64,000 bases of DNA from Mycobacterium sp. D16Q13. GTDB lineage: Bacteria > Actinomycetota > Actinomycetes > Mycobacteriales > Mycobacteriaceae. A model generated the notes under the pieces. That model saw nothing but the letters and a program-made list of their open reading frames with translations. It made no database searches and had not been told where the DNA came from. This document shows, one piece after another, positions 35,660-44,776 of the stretch. Both the position numbers and the translations under genes were made by a program. The DNA lies in the NCBI RefSeq assembly GCF_002013375.1, contig NZ_MAEW01000003.1, forward strand, positions 682,001-746,000, given 5' to 3'. Position 1 is the first letter of the stretch. Each line of letters begins with the position of its first letter.

Positions 35660-35673
35660 TTACTCTGGAGTAA
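35660..35673. promoter_or_regulatory. Candidate TetR operator between fadA2 and fabG4
   Basis: TTACTCTGGAGTAA, perfect 6-bp arms around TG. Its exact reverse complement TTACTCCAGAGTAA lies upstream of the TetR gene at 42411-42424. Confidence 0.75.
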
Positions 35674-35717
35674 GTTCTTTGTCGAGTTCACCCTAGACCA
35701 ATTACGAAGGACGGCAC

Positions 35718-37076
35718 ATGTCCCCCAAGCTCACTGACGACCTCTATGCGCTGCTGGTCAACTCCGGGCCCGGCAACCTGCTCGCCGGCCGACTGGGTAT
35801 CCCGCAGCCCGAGAAGCTGCGCCGCTACAAGAAGGGCCAGCCCGCGCTGGCCGGGCCCGTGCTGATCGGCGGCGAAGGCCGCCTCGCCGAGCCGCTGCGT
35901 GCCGCCCTGGCCGACGACTATGACCTGGTCTCCAACAACCTCGGTGGTCGCTGGGCCGACAAGTTCGGCGCCCTGGTCTTCGACGCCACGGGAATCACCA
36001 CACCGGTCGAGCTGAAGCAACTGCATGAGTTCTTCACGCCGCTCCTGCGCAATGTCGGCAAGTCGGGCCGTCTGCTGGTCATCGGCACCACCCCGGACAA
36101 GGCAGCCACCACCGATGAGCGCATCGCCCAGCGCGCCCTGGAGGGCTTCACCCGCTCGCTGGCCAAGGAATTCGGCAACGGCGCCACCGTGCAGCTGGTC
36201 TACCTGCACCCCGATGCCAAGACCGGCGCCACCGGCCTGGAGTCGACCGTCCGCTTCATCCTGTCGGCCAAGTCGACCTATGTGGATGGCCAGGTGTTCT
36301 ACGTGGGCGCCGACGACTCCGCCCCGCCCGCCGATTGGGACAAGCCGCTGGCCGGCAAGGTCGCCATCGTCACCGGTGCCGCCCGCGGTATCGGCGAGAC
36401 CATCGCCGAGGTGTTCGCCCGTGACGGCGCGGCCGTTGTCGCCATCGACATGCCGTCCGATGACCTGACCGCTGTCGCACAGAAGGTCGGCGGAACGTCC
36501 TTGGCCCTGGATGTCACCGCCGCCGATGCCATCGACCAGATCACCGCGCACCTCACGGAGCACCACGGCGGCAAGGCCGACATCCTGGTCAACAACGCCG
36601 GTATCACCCGCGACAAGCTGCTGGCCAACATGGACGACGGCCGTTGGGACTCCGTCATCGCCGTGAACCTGCTGGCACCGCAGCGCCTCACCGAGGGGCT
36701 GATCGAGAACGGGACCATCGGTGACGGCGGACGCATCGTCGGCCTGGCCTCCATCGCCGGCATCGCCGGTAACCGCGGCCAGACCAACTACGGTGCCACC
36801 AAGGCCGGCATGATCGGTATCACCCAGGCGCTGGCTCCGTCGCTGGCCGAGAAGGGCATCACGATCAATGCCGTTGCGCCGGGCTTCATCGAGACCAAGA
36901 TGACCGCGGCCATCCCGCTGGCCAACCGTGAGGTGGGCCGCCGCATCAACTCGCTGAACCAGGGTGGCGAGCCCGTGGATGTCGCCGAGACCATCGCCTA
37001 CTTCGCCAGCCCGGCTTCGAATGCGGTAACCGGCAACGTGGTTCGGGTCTGCGGCCAGTCCTGGCTGGGGGCCTGA
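35718..37076 (+). CDS. fabG4: High-molecular-weight 3-oxoacyl-(ACP/CoA) reductase FabG4
   Basis: 452 residues, the doubled length of HMW FabG (Rv0242c). Residues 1-205 form a degenerate flavodoxin-like Rossmann domain and 210-452 the functional SDR domain: [46 protein letters not shown] with Ser-Tyr-Lys, and [16 protein letters not shown]-dependent reduction of 3-oxoacyl thioesters in fatty-acid metabolism. The htdX gene follows after 2 bp. Confidence 0.97.
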   Translation: MSPKLTDDLYALLVNSGPGNLLAGRLGIPQPEKLRRYKKGQPALAGPVLIGGEGRLAEPLRAALADDYDLVSNNLGGRWADKFGALVFDATGITTPVELKQLHEFFTPLLRNVGKSGRLLVIGTTPDKAATTDERIAQRALEGFTRSLAKEFGNGATVQLVYLHPDAKTGATGLESTVRFILSAKSTYVDGQVFYVGADDSAPPADWDKPLAGKVAIVTGAARGIGETIAEVFARDGAAVVAIDMPSDDLTAVAQKVGGTSLALDVTAADAIDQITAHLTEHHGGKADILVNNAGITRDKLLANMDDGRWDSVIAVNLLAPQRLTEGLIENGTIGDGGRIVGLASIAGIAGNRGQTNYGATKAGMIGITQALAPSLAEKGITINAVAPGFIETKMTAAIPLANREVGRRINSLNQGGEPVDVAETIAYFASPASNAVTGNVVRVCGQSWLGA

Positions 37077-37078
37077 TC

Positions 37079-37933
37079 ATGGGTGCTGCCACGACACAGC
37101 CCTCGAGCCTTCGCAATATGGCCATGGCCGCGGTCGGTGCGCTGCCGTTCATCCCACGCCCGTCCACCCTGCCCAGCAGGGTTGTCCGGACCAACGGTGT
37201 GCGGATCGACCCGGCGCACGTCGCCGCCTACGCCAAGGTGACCGGCTTGAGCTTCACCGACAAGGTGCCGGTGACATACCCGTTCGCGCTGCAGTTCCCC
37301 TCGGTGATGGAGTTGGTGACGGGATTCGATTTCCCCTTCCCCGCCATCGGCACCGTGCACCTGGAGAACCACATCACCCAGCACCGCGCCATCACCGCGA
37401 CCGACACCGTCGACATCGAGGTGCGCACGGAGAACCTTCGCGAGCACCGCAAGGGACTGCTGGTGGATGTCCTGACCGACATCACCATCGGCACCGACAC
37501 CGTGTGGCAGCAGACCATGACGTTCCTGCGTCAGCAGCGCACCAGCCTGTCCGACGGGGTCAAGCCGGAACCGCCGAAGGCCGTCAAGCTGCCGCCGCCG
37601 AACTCCACGCTGCGCATCAGCGGCGGACAGATCCGTCGGTACGCGTCGGTGGGCGGGGACCACAACCCGATCCACACCTCGTCGATCGGCGCCAAGGCGC
37701 TGGGCTTCCCGAAGGCTATCGCCCACGGAATGTTCACCGCTGCAGCGGTTCTGGGGAACATTCAGGGCGAGATCCCCGATGCCGTGCGCTACGACGTCAA
37801 GTTCGGCAAGCCGATCCTGCTGCCCGCCTCGGTGGGCGTGTGGATCGAGAAGGATGGCAACGGCTGGGATATCGCCGTCCGCAATCCGAAGAAGGGTGAC
37901 CCGCACCTGAACGGGACCATCACCCCGCTCTGA
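37079..37933 (+). CDS. htdX: (3R)-hydroxyacyl-thioester dehydratase HtdX (MaoC type)
   Basis: 284 residues with tandem hot-dog domains. The hydratase 2 motif sits in RRYASVGGDHNPIHTSSIGAKALGF, with catalytic Asp and His; the N-terminal half lacks it. Together with FabG4 it catalyses (R)-specific hydration/dehydration of acyl thioesters. Operon partner and length match Rv0241c. Confidence 0.95.
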   Translation: MGAATTQPSSLRNMAMAAVGALPFIPRPSTLPSRVVRTNGVRIDPAHVAAYAKVTGLSFTDKVPVTYPFALQFPSVMELVTGFDFPFPAIGTVHLENHITQHRAITATDTVDIEVRTENLREHRKGLLVDVLTDITIGTDTVWQQTMTFLRQQRTSLSDGVKPEPPKAVKLPPPNSTLRISGGQIRRYASVGGDHNPIHTSSIGAKALGFPKAIAHGMFTAAAVLGNIQGEIPDAVRYDVKFGKPILLPASVGVWIEKDGNGWDIAVRNPKKGDPHLNGTITPL

Positions 37934-37945
37934 TTCTGTTTTCGC

Positions 37946-38001
37946 CGAGTGTGCGTCCAGGTAGAGATTTCTCGTGAATCCGCTACCTGGATGCACACTC
38001 G
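37946..38001. terminator. Long inverted repeat after htdX
   Basis: CGAGTGTGCGTCCAGGTAG pairs with CTACCTGGATGCACACTCG (19 bp, one G-T wobble) around an 18-nt loop. It starts 12 bp after the htdX stop, so it can act as terminator. The long loop and the CGAGTGTGC ends suggest it may also be a dispersed mycobacterial intergenic element. Confidence 0.55.
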
Positions 38002-38179
38002 CGTTGTTTCTGGTCCTCCTAAGGTGACCCCATGGACAGGCAGTCGGGTGGCGCTGGCCGATGTCACGGGCGAAGGCGCAGGCCAGCTGCCGGAGCAATA
38101 GGCATTCGATGAGTTGTCGGATGCCGCGAGGTCTCTTCGTCAGAGAGGTAGAGATCCCCTCTGGATATAGGAGCCCGTC

Positions 38180-38747
38180 ATGACCGCAATACTCAGCCCA
38201 CTGGAGACCGTCGCCAGCGCACGCGCCGCCCTGCACGAGGTCGTTGTGCGCCTCACCGCGGCGGACAACGACAAGCAGACACCCAACGCCAAGTTCACCG
38301 TCGCCCAACTCACCGAACATCTCCAGAACTCCATCAAGCTGCTCGGCAACGCGGCGGGTGTCGACATCGACATCGCCACCGAGGGTTCGGTGGCCGACCG
38401 CATCCTGCCGCCGTCGCAGGCAGCCGTCGATGCCTGGCAACAGCGCGGAACCGGCGGGACGGTGACCATGCCGATCGGCGAATTTCCCGCCGAGATCGCC
38501 GTGCGCATTCTGAGCTCGGAGTTCCTGGTCCATGCCTGGGATTACGCCGTCACCACCGGTCAGGAGTTCGACCCGATGGAAGAGCTCACCGGGAGCGTGC
38601 TGGAATCGGCACGCATGATCATCCAGCCAGAGCGGCGCGACGGCGACTTTCTTCGCCGACGAGGTGTCCGTCTCCGACGACGCCCCAAACCTGGTGAAGC
38701 TCATCGCCTTCACCGGACGTAATCCCGGATGGTCACCGGCAAGCTAG
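38180..38747 (+). pseudogene. TIGR03086-family protein, frameshifted near the C-terminus
   Basis: From ATG 38180 (TATAGGAG upstream) the frame reads a mycothiol-maleylpyruvate isomerase-like helical bundle (TVAQLTEHLQNSIKLLGNAA, SEFLVHAWDYAVTTGQ) to about residue 157. At 38650-38656 one extra base shifts the frame: the annotated frame continues as an Arg-rich tail to 38722, while the next frame encodes FFADEVSVSDDAPNLVKLIA and FTGRNPGW, the expected C-terminus of the family, to TAG 38747. Either a recent inactivating insertion or a sequencing error; the last third is lost, the His-containing core remains. Confidence 0.75.
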
Positions 38748-38845
38748 CCGGAGTAATACTCACGCTGATCTCGACGGCTGTACTTCGGCGGATCGATCGT
38801 TACGATCGCACGTCACTTGCCTGCAGCAAATTCGAGGAGTACGTC

Positions 38846-39964
38846 GTGTCAGCGGACGAGGCCCACCAAGAAGCACCACCGGTCGATTGGCGGGCGGTGC
38901 TGCGACAGCTCCCCTTGTTGAACATCCTCGGCGTGGTCGCCGTCCTCGTGGCGGCGACCCTGGTGGTGGTCAAAAATCTCCCAGACCACAGCACCGATCA
39001 GCTGCTCAACGTCTCCTACGACCCGACGCGTGAGCTCTACAACGTCCTCGACGGCACCTTCACCAAGCAGTACAAGGACAAGACCGGCAAGACAATTGAG
39101 ATCAAGCGCACCAACGGCGGTTCGGGACGGCAGGCCCGCAGCGTGCTGGACGGCAGCCAGCGCGCCGACGTCGTGTCGCTGGCATCCGTCAGTGACGTGG
39201 ACACGCTGAGCCTGCGCGGGCTGATCGCCCCCAACTGGCGTCAGCGGCTGCCCAACAACTCCATCCCGTACACCTCGACGATCGTGTTCGTCGTCCGCAA
39301 GGGCAACCCGCGCGGCATCCACGACTGGCCCGACCTCGCGCAGGAGAACGTCGCCGTCATCACACCGAACCCCCGCACCTCCGGGAACGGGCAGCTCTCC
39401 GTGCTCGCGGCATGGGGCTCGGTGGTGACGCGCGGCGGGACCGAGGCGGAGGCGCGTGCCTATCTCGCGGCGCTGTTCCGGAACGTCGCCGCACTCGACA
39501 GCGGAGCACGCGGCGCCACCAACACGTTCTCGGTTCAACGACTCGGCGACGTGCATCTGACGTGGGAGAACGAGGCGATCAACGAGGTCGAGGCCAACAA
39601 GGGTGAGCTCGAGATCGTCTATCCACCGGTGAGCATCCGCGCCGAGCCCGCGGTCGCCTGGGTGGACGCCAACCTGAACGATCCCAAGCGCACCGCGATT
39701 GCCAAGGCGTATCTGGAATACCTCTTCACCGACGAGGCGCAGGAAGTCGCCGCACAGCGCGGTTACCGCCCCTTCAAGCCCGAAATCCTTGCCCGGCACA
39801 GCAATACACTGCCCGCGATCAATCTGTTTCCCATCACGGCGATCGCATCCAGTTGGGATGACGCACGGCAGAAGTTCTTCTCGGACAACGGAATCTACGA
39901 GACCATTCCGCGCACCACCAACCGGGGCACCACCACCTTCGCCTCCGACAGACAAGGACGCTAG
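38846..39964 (+). CDS. Membrane-anchored sulfate-type substrate-binding protein
   Basis: The start is GTG 38846 after GAGGAG; the frame further upstream overlaps the previous gene. 372 residues. The N-terminus is cytoplasmic for about 25 residues, then one hydrophobic helix ([19 protein letters not shown]), with no lipobox Cys. The rest is a periplasmic sulfate-binding fold (Sbp/CysP): [53 protein letters not shown] and TWENEA. It is followed without a gap by a SulP transporter gene rather than ABC permeases, an unusual pairing. Confidence 0.88.
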   Translation: MSADEAHQEAPPVDWRAVLRQLPLLNILGVVAVLVAATLVVVKNLPDHSTDQLLNVSYDPTRELYNVLDGTFTKQYKDKTGKTIEIKRTNGGSGRQARSVLDGSQRADVVSLASVSDVDTLSLRGLIAPNWRQRLPNNSIPYTSTIVFVVRKGNPRGIHDWPDLAQENVAVITPNPRTSGNGQLSVLAAWGSVVTRGGTEAEARAYLAALFRNVAALDSGARGATNTFSVQRLGDVHLTWENEAINEVEANKGELEIVYPPVSIRAEPAVAWVDANLNDPKRTAIAKAYLEYLFTDEAQEVAAQRGYRPFKPEILARHSNTLPAINLFPITAIASSWDDARQKFFSDNGIYETIPRTTNRGTTTFASDRQGR

Positions 39965-41755
39965 ATGCCGTCGGCACTGCGAGTATTCGACAACTACGAC
40001 GCCATCAAGGCCCGTCGCGACATCATCGCCGGTCTGACGGTGGCGGCGATATCACTTCCCCAGGCCATGGCCTATGCGCTCATCGCCGGGGTCGATCCGA
40101 AATACGGTGTCTACTCAGCGATCGTGGTCGCGGCCATCGCGTCGATCTTCGGGTCCTCGTCGCATCTCATCAACGGACCCACCAGCGCCATCTCACTGCT
40201 GGTGTTCAGCTCGCTGGCGTTCCTGGATCCGGAAAACCGGACCGGACTGTTCGAGGCACTGTTCCTGCTGGGCGTACTGGTCGGCGCGATCCAGATCCTC
40301 ATCGCGGTCTTCAAACTCGGCGACCTCACCCGGTACATCTCCGAATCCGTCGTCATCGGATTCATGGCAAGCGCCGCCCTGCTGCTGGCCATCGGCCAAC
40401 TGGCCAACGTTATCGGCGTGCGCGACAAGGGAGATGGGCATATGCAGGTGCTACAACGCGCCTGGCTCACCCTGTTTCACGGCGATGCCGTGAACTACCG
40501 CGCAGTGATCTTGAGCGGCTCGGCGGTGGTGTTGGCAGTTCTCCTGCGCCGGTTGGTCCAGCGCTATGGCCTGCCACAGATCGACATGCTGTTGGTGCTC
40601 ATCGTCACGGCCGTGATCGCCTACGCGTACGGCTGGTCGGTACCGGATGGCACCGGGCATACCGACGTGAAGATCTCGGGCAAGATCCCGGCCAGCCTTC
40701 CGGAGTTTCACATTCCCGAGGTCCAGGTGAGCACACTGGGCGAGCTGTCGCACGGCGCGTTGGCCATAGCATTCATCGGCCTGATCGAGGCGTTGTCGAT
40801 CGCCAAGGCCATCGCGCACCACACCGGGCAGCAGATCGATTACAACCGTCAGATCCTCGCCGAGGGCCTGGCCAACCTGGCCGGCGGCTTCTTCCAGAGC
40901 CTGCCCGGCTCGGGCTCGTTATCCCGATCGGCGATCAACTACCAGTCCGGCGCGGCGACGAGGTTCTCCGGAATCGTCAGCGCCGCAACCGTAACCATCG
41001 CGCTATTGCTCTTCGCCCCGCTGCTCCGATACATCCCGCAGGCGGCGCTGGCAGGTCTGCTGCTGGTAACGGCGGTGCGGCTGGTGGACTTCCGGCGGCT
41101 CGCGTACGCGGTGAAAGCCTCGAGGTATGACGCCGGGCTGGTCATCATCACGGCGGTGGTCGGTGTCGCCGTGAACCTGGATACCGCGGTGCTCGTCGGC
41201 GTGGTGCTCTCGATTCTGCTGTTCGTTCCGCGCGCGGCCAAGCTCAAAGCCGCCGAGCTCATCGTCACCGATGAGGGTGTCATCCGCGAGCGGACCCCCC
41301 AGGACAACCCCGACGACACCGGCAGTTCGGTCCGCAGGTCTTCGCCGGTCATCTACGACCTCGAAGGGGAGCTGTTCTTCGGTGCGGCACCCGAACTCGA
41401 CCGCTATCTCGACGCGCTGCACGCGCGGATCCGCGAGGAGAATCTGAAGGTCGTCATCCTGAGGCTCAAGCGGGTGCGCCACCCCGACGTGGTCTGCATC
41501 GAACGTCTCGAACACTTCATCAAGGAGCAGCAAGAACTCGGCGTGACCGTCCTGCTCGCCGGGGTGCGCCCGGATTCGCTTGCGCTGCTGCAGAACATCG
41601 GATTCACCCAATGGCTCCCGGCCGAGCAGGTGTTCCCCGAGGAGGACCGAGAATTCTCGGCGACACTACGGGCTGTTCGGTACGCGCAGAACCGATTGGA
41701 TGAAACACCGTCCGACCCGGCACCTCACCAGGACAAGCTCTACTACCTGGTGTGA
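39965..41755 (+). CDS. SulP/SLC26-family anion transporter with STAS domain
   Basis: 596 residues, starting directly after the preceding stop codon. The membrane part (about 15-420) has 10-14 helices with the SulP signature AAISLPQAMAYALIAGVDP and GSSSHLINGPTSA, ALSIAKAIAHHTGQQIDYN and QSLPGSGSLSRSAINYQSGA. A C-terminal STAS domain (about 455-570) contains IYDLEGELFFGAAPELD. Expected substrate is sulfate or a related anion, or bicarbonate. The gene partner encodes a sulfate-type binding protein. Confidence 0.93.
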   Translation: MPSALRVFDNYDAIKARRDIIAGLTVAAISLPQAMAYALIAGVDPKYGVYSAIVVAAIASIFGSSSHLINGPTSAISLLVFSSLAFLDPENRTGLFEALFLLGVLVGAIQILIAVFKLGDLTRYISESVVIGFMASAALLLAIGQLANVIGVRDKGDGHMQVLQRAWLTLFHGDAVNYRAVILSGSAVVLAVLLRRLVQRYGLPQIDMLLVLIVTAVIAYAYGWSVPDGTGHTDVKISGKIPASLPEFHIPEVQVSTLGELSHGALAIAFIGLIEALSIAKAIAHHTGQQIDYNRQILAEGLANLAGGFFQSLPGSGSLSRSAINYQSGAATRFSGIVSAATVTIALLLFAPLLRYIPQAALAGLLLVTAVRLVDFRRLAYAVKASRYDAGLVIITAVVGVAVNLDTAVLVGVVLSILLFVPRAAKLKAAELIVTDEGVIRERTPQDNPDDTGSSVRRSSPVIYDLEGELFFGAAPELDRYLDALHARIREENLKVVILRLKRVRHPDVVCIERLEHFIKEQQELGVTVLLAGVRPDSLALLQNIGFTQWLPAEQVFPEEDREFSATLRAVRYAQNRLDETPSDPAPHQDKLYYLV

Positions 41756-41759
41756 GGGC

Positions 41760-42377
41760 CTAGGCGCGTTTGGCCACAGGCTCATCGCGCGGACGGCCCC
41801 GCAGACCACGCCAACCGAGGTTGAGCAGCGTGTCTTTCGCGCTCTCGACCTTGATATCGCCGGTCGCCACCCGGGACGCTACGGCCTCGCCACCGCCGAC
41901 GAGAGCGACAGCCATGGCGTCGTAGTCGGTGTCGGGGTCGATCTCCGGTGAAGCGGCCTTGATCAGACGCGCCACCAGTTCGATGATCCGGTCACGCCCC
42001 TCGCGTACCTGCTTGGCGAACAGCTGCGTACTGGTGGCCTGTCCGTAGATGACGATCCAGGACGCCCGGTGCGTGTCGACGTAGTTGAGAAACGATACGA
42101 CCGTGGTGCTCAACACGTCTCGTGGCGATTTCGTCAGATCGATATCGCCACGCACCGCCTCGACGAACCGGCCGAGCTCACGGCGAAGGCACGCCACGAA
42201 GAGATCTTCCTTGGAGCCGTAATAGAGATAGAGCATCGGCTTGGAAATCTTGGCCGCTGCGGCGATGGCATCCATCGAGGTGTCCCGGAAGCCGTTGAGC
42301 GCGAACTCCTGCACAGCGGCATCCAGCATCTGCTGCTCCCGAACAGCACGGGGCAGCCGCTTGGTACCACCGGCCAT
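41760..42377 (-). CDS. TetR-family regulator (Rv0238-like)
   Basis: 205 residues. HTH region is EFALNGFRDTSMDAIAAAAKISKPMLYLYYGSKEDLF. Position between the htdX group and lpqI corresponds to Rv0238. Its own upstream region holds TTACTCCAGAGTAA, whose reverse complement is between fadA2 and fabG4, so it is a good candidate for the regulator of the fadA2/fabG4-htdX genes. Convergent with the SulP gene, 4 bp apart. Confidence 0.92.
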   Translation of the reverse strand: MAGGTKRLPRAVREQQMLDAAVQEFALNGFRDTSMDAIAAAAKISKPMLYLYYGSKEDLFVACLRRELGRFVEAVRGDIDLTKSPRDVLSTTVVSFLNYVDTHRASWIVIYGQATSTQLFAKQVREGRDRIIELVARLIKAASPEIDPDTDYDAMAVALVGGGEAVASRVATGDIKVESAKDTLLNLGWRGLRGRPRDEPVAKRA

Positions 42378-42410
42378 GGCTGCCTCCGAGGTTGGGACGT
42401 CAACGCGAAC

Positions 42411-42424
42411 TTACTCCAGAGTAA
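42411..42424. promoter_or_regulatory. Candidate autoregulatory operator of the Rv0238-like TetR
   Basis: TTACTCCAGAGTAA, 34 bp before the TetR start and reverse complement of the site at 35660-35673. Confidence 0.75.
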
Positions 42425-42554
42425 GCTACTGGTTGGTTCGACTATTGCATACCGTCCCGCTACGGCGTGCTGGGACCGCTGAAATGGAGTGTTTTTGTCT
42501 CCGCCCCCAGCCTAGCGCGCAAACGCTACCTTCCGGATACCCCCGCCCCGTACC

Positions 42555-43451
42555 ATGCGCGGCGTGGACTTCACCCTTGCGCTGACCCCCGACCTGGTGG
42601 CCGTCTTCCTCACTCTGTTCGTGCTGGAAGTGGTCCTGGGCATCGATAACGTCATCTTCATCTCAATCCTCGCCAGCAAGCTCCCCATCGCCCAGCAGGC
42701 CAGGGCACGCAACCTGGGGCTAACCCTCGCGATGGTCATGCGCGTCGGATTGGTGTTTGTGGCCGGCTGGATCATCACCCTCAAGGAAGACGTTCTCGAA
42801 CTTCTGGGCCATGGCTTCTCGATCAAGGACTTCATTCTGATCGCCGGTGGGCTGTTCCTGGTCTACAAGGCGGTACACGAGATACACCTCAAACTGGAAG
42901 GCACCGGAGAGGAAAGCGAATCATCCTCGGGCGTCACAACATTTAAGTCCGTGCTGGTGCAGATCCTGCTACTGGATCTGGTGTTCTCGCTCGACTCGGT
43001 AATCACCGCCGTGGGCATGACGAGCAATATGCTCGTCATCGTCACCGTGGTGGTGCTTTCCTTCGCGATCATGCTCTTCGCATCTCGCTTCGTCTTCGCC
43101 TTTGTCAACCGGCATCCGACGGTCAAGATGCTCGCGCTGTCCTTCCTGCTGCTCATCGGAGTGTTCCTCATCGCCGACGGCTTCGGCATCAAGATCGACA
43201 AGGCGATGATCTATGGCCCGATGGCCTTCGCCATTCTGGTCGAGGCCCTCAACCTCTTGGCTGCTGCACGGAAAGCCAGGCAGGACAATACGACTCATCG
43301 GCCGGTCGCTCTGCGGCCCACCTATCCGGGTGTCGACGAGTCCGTGGCGATCGCCGCGGCGACGTCAACGAGTCCGGACGCCGGCTCAGTGGGGTTGTCC
43401 CGAAAGCCGGTGGACGGCAAGGGCGGCGATTCCCGCGCCGGCCTTGGCTAG
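42555..43451 (+). CDS. TerC-family membrane protein
   Basis: 298 residues (ATG 42555; GTG 42564 possible). Seven to eight membrane helices; the family motif FVLEVVLGIDNVIFISILA with acidic residues inside the membrane recurs as LLLDLVFSLDSVITAVGM, the duplicated metal-binding pattern of TerC/Alx proteins thought to export Mn2+ or serve as metal insertion factors. The last 60 residues are a Pro/Ser-rich cytosolic tail. No yybP-ykoY-like riboswitch could be drawn in the 170-bp leader. Overlaps the convergent P450 gene by 4 nt. Confidence 0.93.
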   Translation: MRGVDFTLALTPDLVAVFLTLFVLEVVLGIDNVIFISILASKLPIAQQARARNLGLTLAMVMRVGLVFVAGWIITLKEDVLELLGHGFSIKDFILIAGGLFLVYKAVHEIHLKLEGTGEESESSSGVTTFKSVLVQILLLDLVFSLDSVITAVGMTSNMLVIVTVVVLSFAIMLFASRFVFAFVNRHPTVKMLALSFLLLIGVFLIADGFGIKIDKAMIYGPMAFAILVEALNLLAAARKARQDNTTHRPVALRPTYPGVDESVAIAAATSTSPDAGSVGLSRKPVDGKGGDSRAGLG

Positions 43452-44776
43452 CGCGGCGCGAGCCGAACCCGAAGCTCCTCCAGGCCGCGCAGCGAGCTGT
43501 TGGTGGTCCAGCGGGGTGTCCCGTCGATCTCGATCCGATCCACGCGGGTGACCAGCTCGCGCAAGACCGCTTGCCCTTCCATGCGGGCCAGCCCCGCACC
43601 GAGGCACAGATGTATCCCCGACCCGAAGGCCACGTGCTGGCTGACCGGACGGGCTGCGAGGAACCGGTCTGGATCATCGAATTCGCGCGGATCGCGATTG
43701 GCCGCGCCCCATAACAGCGCTACCCGCGCACCCGCCGGGATCACCACGTCACCGACCGCGTAATCCTGTGTAGCCGTGCGATAGAAGTTCTGAATCGGTG
43801 AGGAGTACCGCAGCTGTTCCTCCACCGCTCCCGCGAGAAGCTTCGGGTCAGATCTAATGAGCTCATACTGATCCGGGTTCTCCGACATGGTGAGAAACAT
43901 GGTGCTCAGCAGATTGGTGGTGGTCTCGTTCCCTGCCAGCAAGAGCAGCAGAGCGAAGTAGAACAGCTCGTCGTGACTGATCTCGCCCTCGCCGGCATCC
44001 GCGACGAGCTTGCCCAGCACGGTATCTGCTCCCAGCAGATTTCCCTTACCGAGCTGGGTCAGAAAGTAGTCATGCAGGTGCCGAAGCCCGTTGAGTGTCC
44101 CCGGAACCTGTCGCAGGCCCCTGGGACTGAACTCCACGTTCGCCACCCGCACGGTTTCGTTGGACCAGTGCCGGAAGAACGCCTCATCTTCGGGTGGAAT
44201 GCCCAGGATGTGCGCGATCATCCGCATGGGCAGCGGAACCGCCAGGTGTTCGACGACATCGGCACCGGGGTGGTTGAGGAGTTCGGTCACCAGCTCGGTG
44301 GCCATCCGGTCCACTGTCGGCGCCCAGCCCTCCAGCGCGCCGCGGGTGAATCCCGGCAGCGCCTTGCGACGCAGCTCGGTGTGCCGCGGCCTGTCCATGT
44401 TCAGCAACACGGGTACGTCAAATCTGGCTCGCACCACGCCATCCCGGTTCGAGAGCAGCGCGTCGTTGCGCGCGGCCGCGCGCACGTCTTCATAGCGGCA
44501 CAGAATGAAGATGTTGCGCTTCCGGTTGTAGTGCACCCGCTCACCGGAGAGCAGCGCACGATATCCGGGGTGCGGGCTGGCCGCGGTCGACGGATCCATG
44601 GGATCGAAGTCGGTTTCCGGCACACCCGGGAAAGAGCGACGTCGCACCCTGGCCCGCAACTCATCCGACGCGTTGGACATCAAGGACCGCACCACCGGCC
44701 TCGTCGTGGTGCGGACCAGCTGGGCGTCGTGTCTCATCGATGAGCCGCTGGCGCGAAGACCGCTCAGTATGGTCAT
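43448..44776 (-). CDS. Cytochrome P450
   Basis: Start ATG 44776 in an ATGA overlap with the upstream gene. 442 residues. Canonical features: I-helix LLLLAGNETTTN, K-helix EEQLRY (ExxR), PERF-like DDPDRFLAARP and haem loop FGSGIHLCLGAGLARME with the thiolate Cys. A bacterial class I P450 needing ferredoxin; substrate probably a lipid or terpenoid. The N-terminus MTILSGLRASGSSM derives from the GLRASGSS element. Coupled to a metal-dependent hydrolase-like gene. Confidence 0.95.
   Translation of the reverse strand: MTILSGLRASGSSMRHDAQLVRTTTRPVVRSLMSNASDELRARVRRRSFPGVPETDFDPMDPSTAASPHPGYRALLSGERVHYNRKRNIFILCRYEDVRAAARNDALLSNRDGVVRARFDVPVLLNMDRPRHTELRRKALPGFTRGALEGWAPTVDRMATELVTELLNHPGADVVEHLAVPLPMRMIAHILGIPPEDEAFFRHWSNETVRVANVEFSPRGLRQVPGTLNGLRHLHDYFLTQLGKGNLLGADTVLGKLVADAGEGEISHDELFYFALLLLLAGNETTTNLLSTMFLTMSENPDQYELIRSDPKLLAGAVEEQLRYSSPIQNFYRTATQDYAVGDVVIPAGARVALLWGAANRDPREFDDPDRFLAARPVSQHVAFGSGIHLCLGAGLARMEGQAVLRELVTRVDRIEIDGTPRWTTNSSLRGLEELRVRLAPR
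44739..44761 (-). repeat. Dispersed GLRASGSS element, copy 3
   Basis: GATGAGCCGCTGGCGCGAAG then ACC: 23 bases identical to 10684-10706. On the minus strand it encodes GLRASGSS, residues 6-13 of the P450. Confidence 0.6.

Noticed and set aside
38032-38115. Short ORF starting ATGGACAGGCAG
   Set aside because: Only 28 codons, no ribosome site, Arg-rich shadow-like composition.
36998-38713. 571-residue minus-strand open frame
   Set aside because: Antisense to htdX and the TIGR03086 gene, with low-complexity Arg/His/Gly content.
42425-42554. Possible yybP-ykoY riboswitch before the TerC gene
   Set aside because: The conserved core sequences and two-helix layout could not be drawn in the leader.
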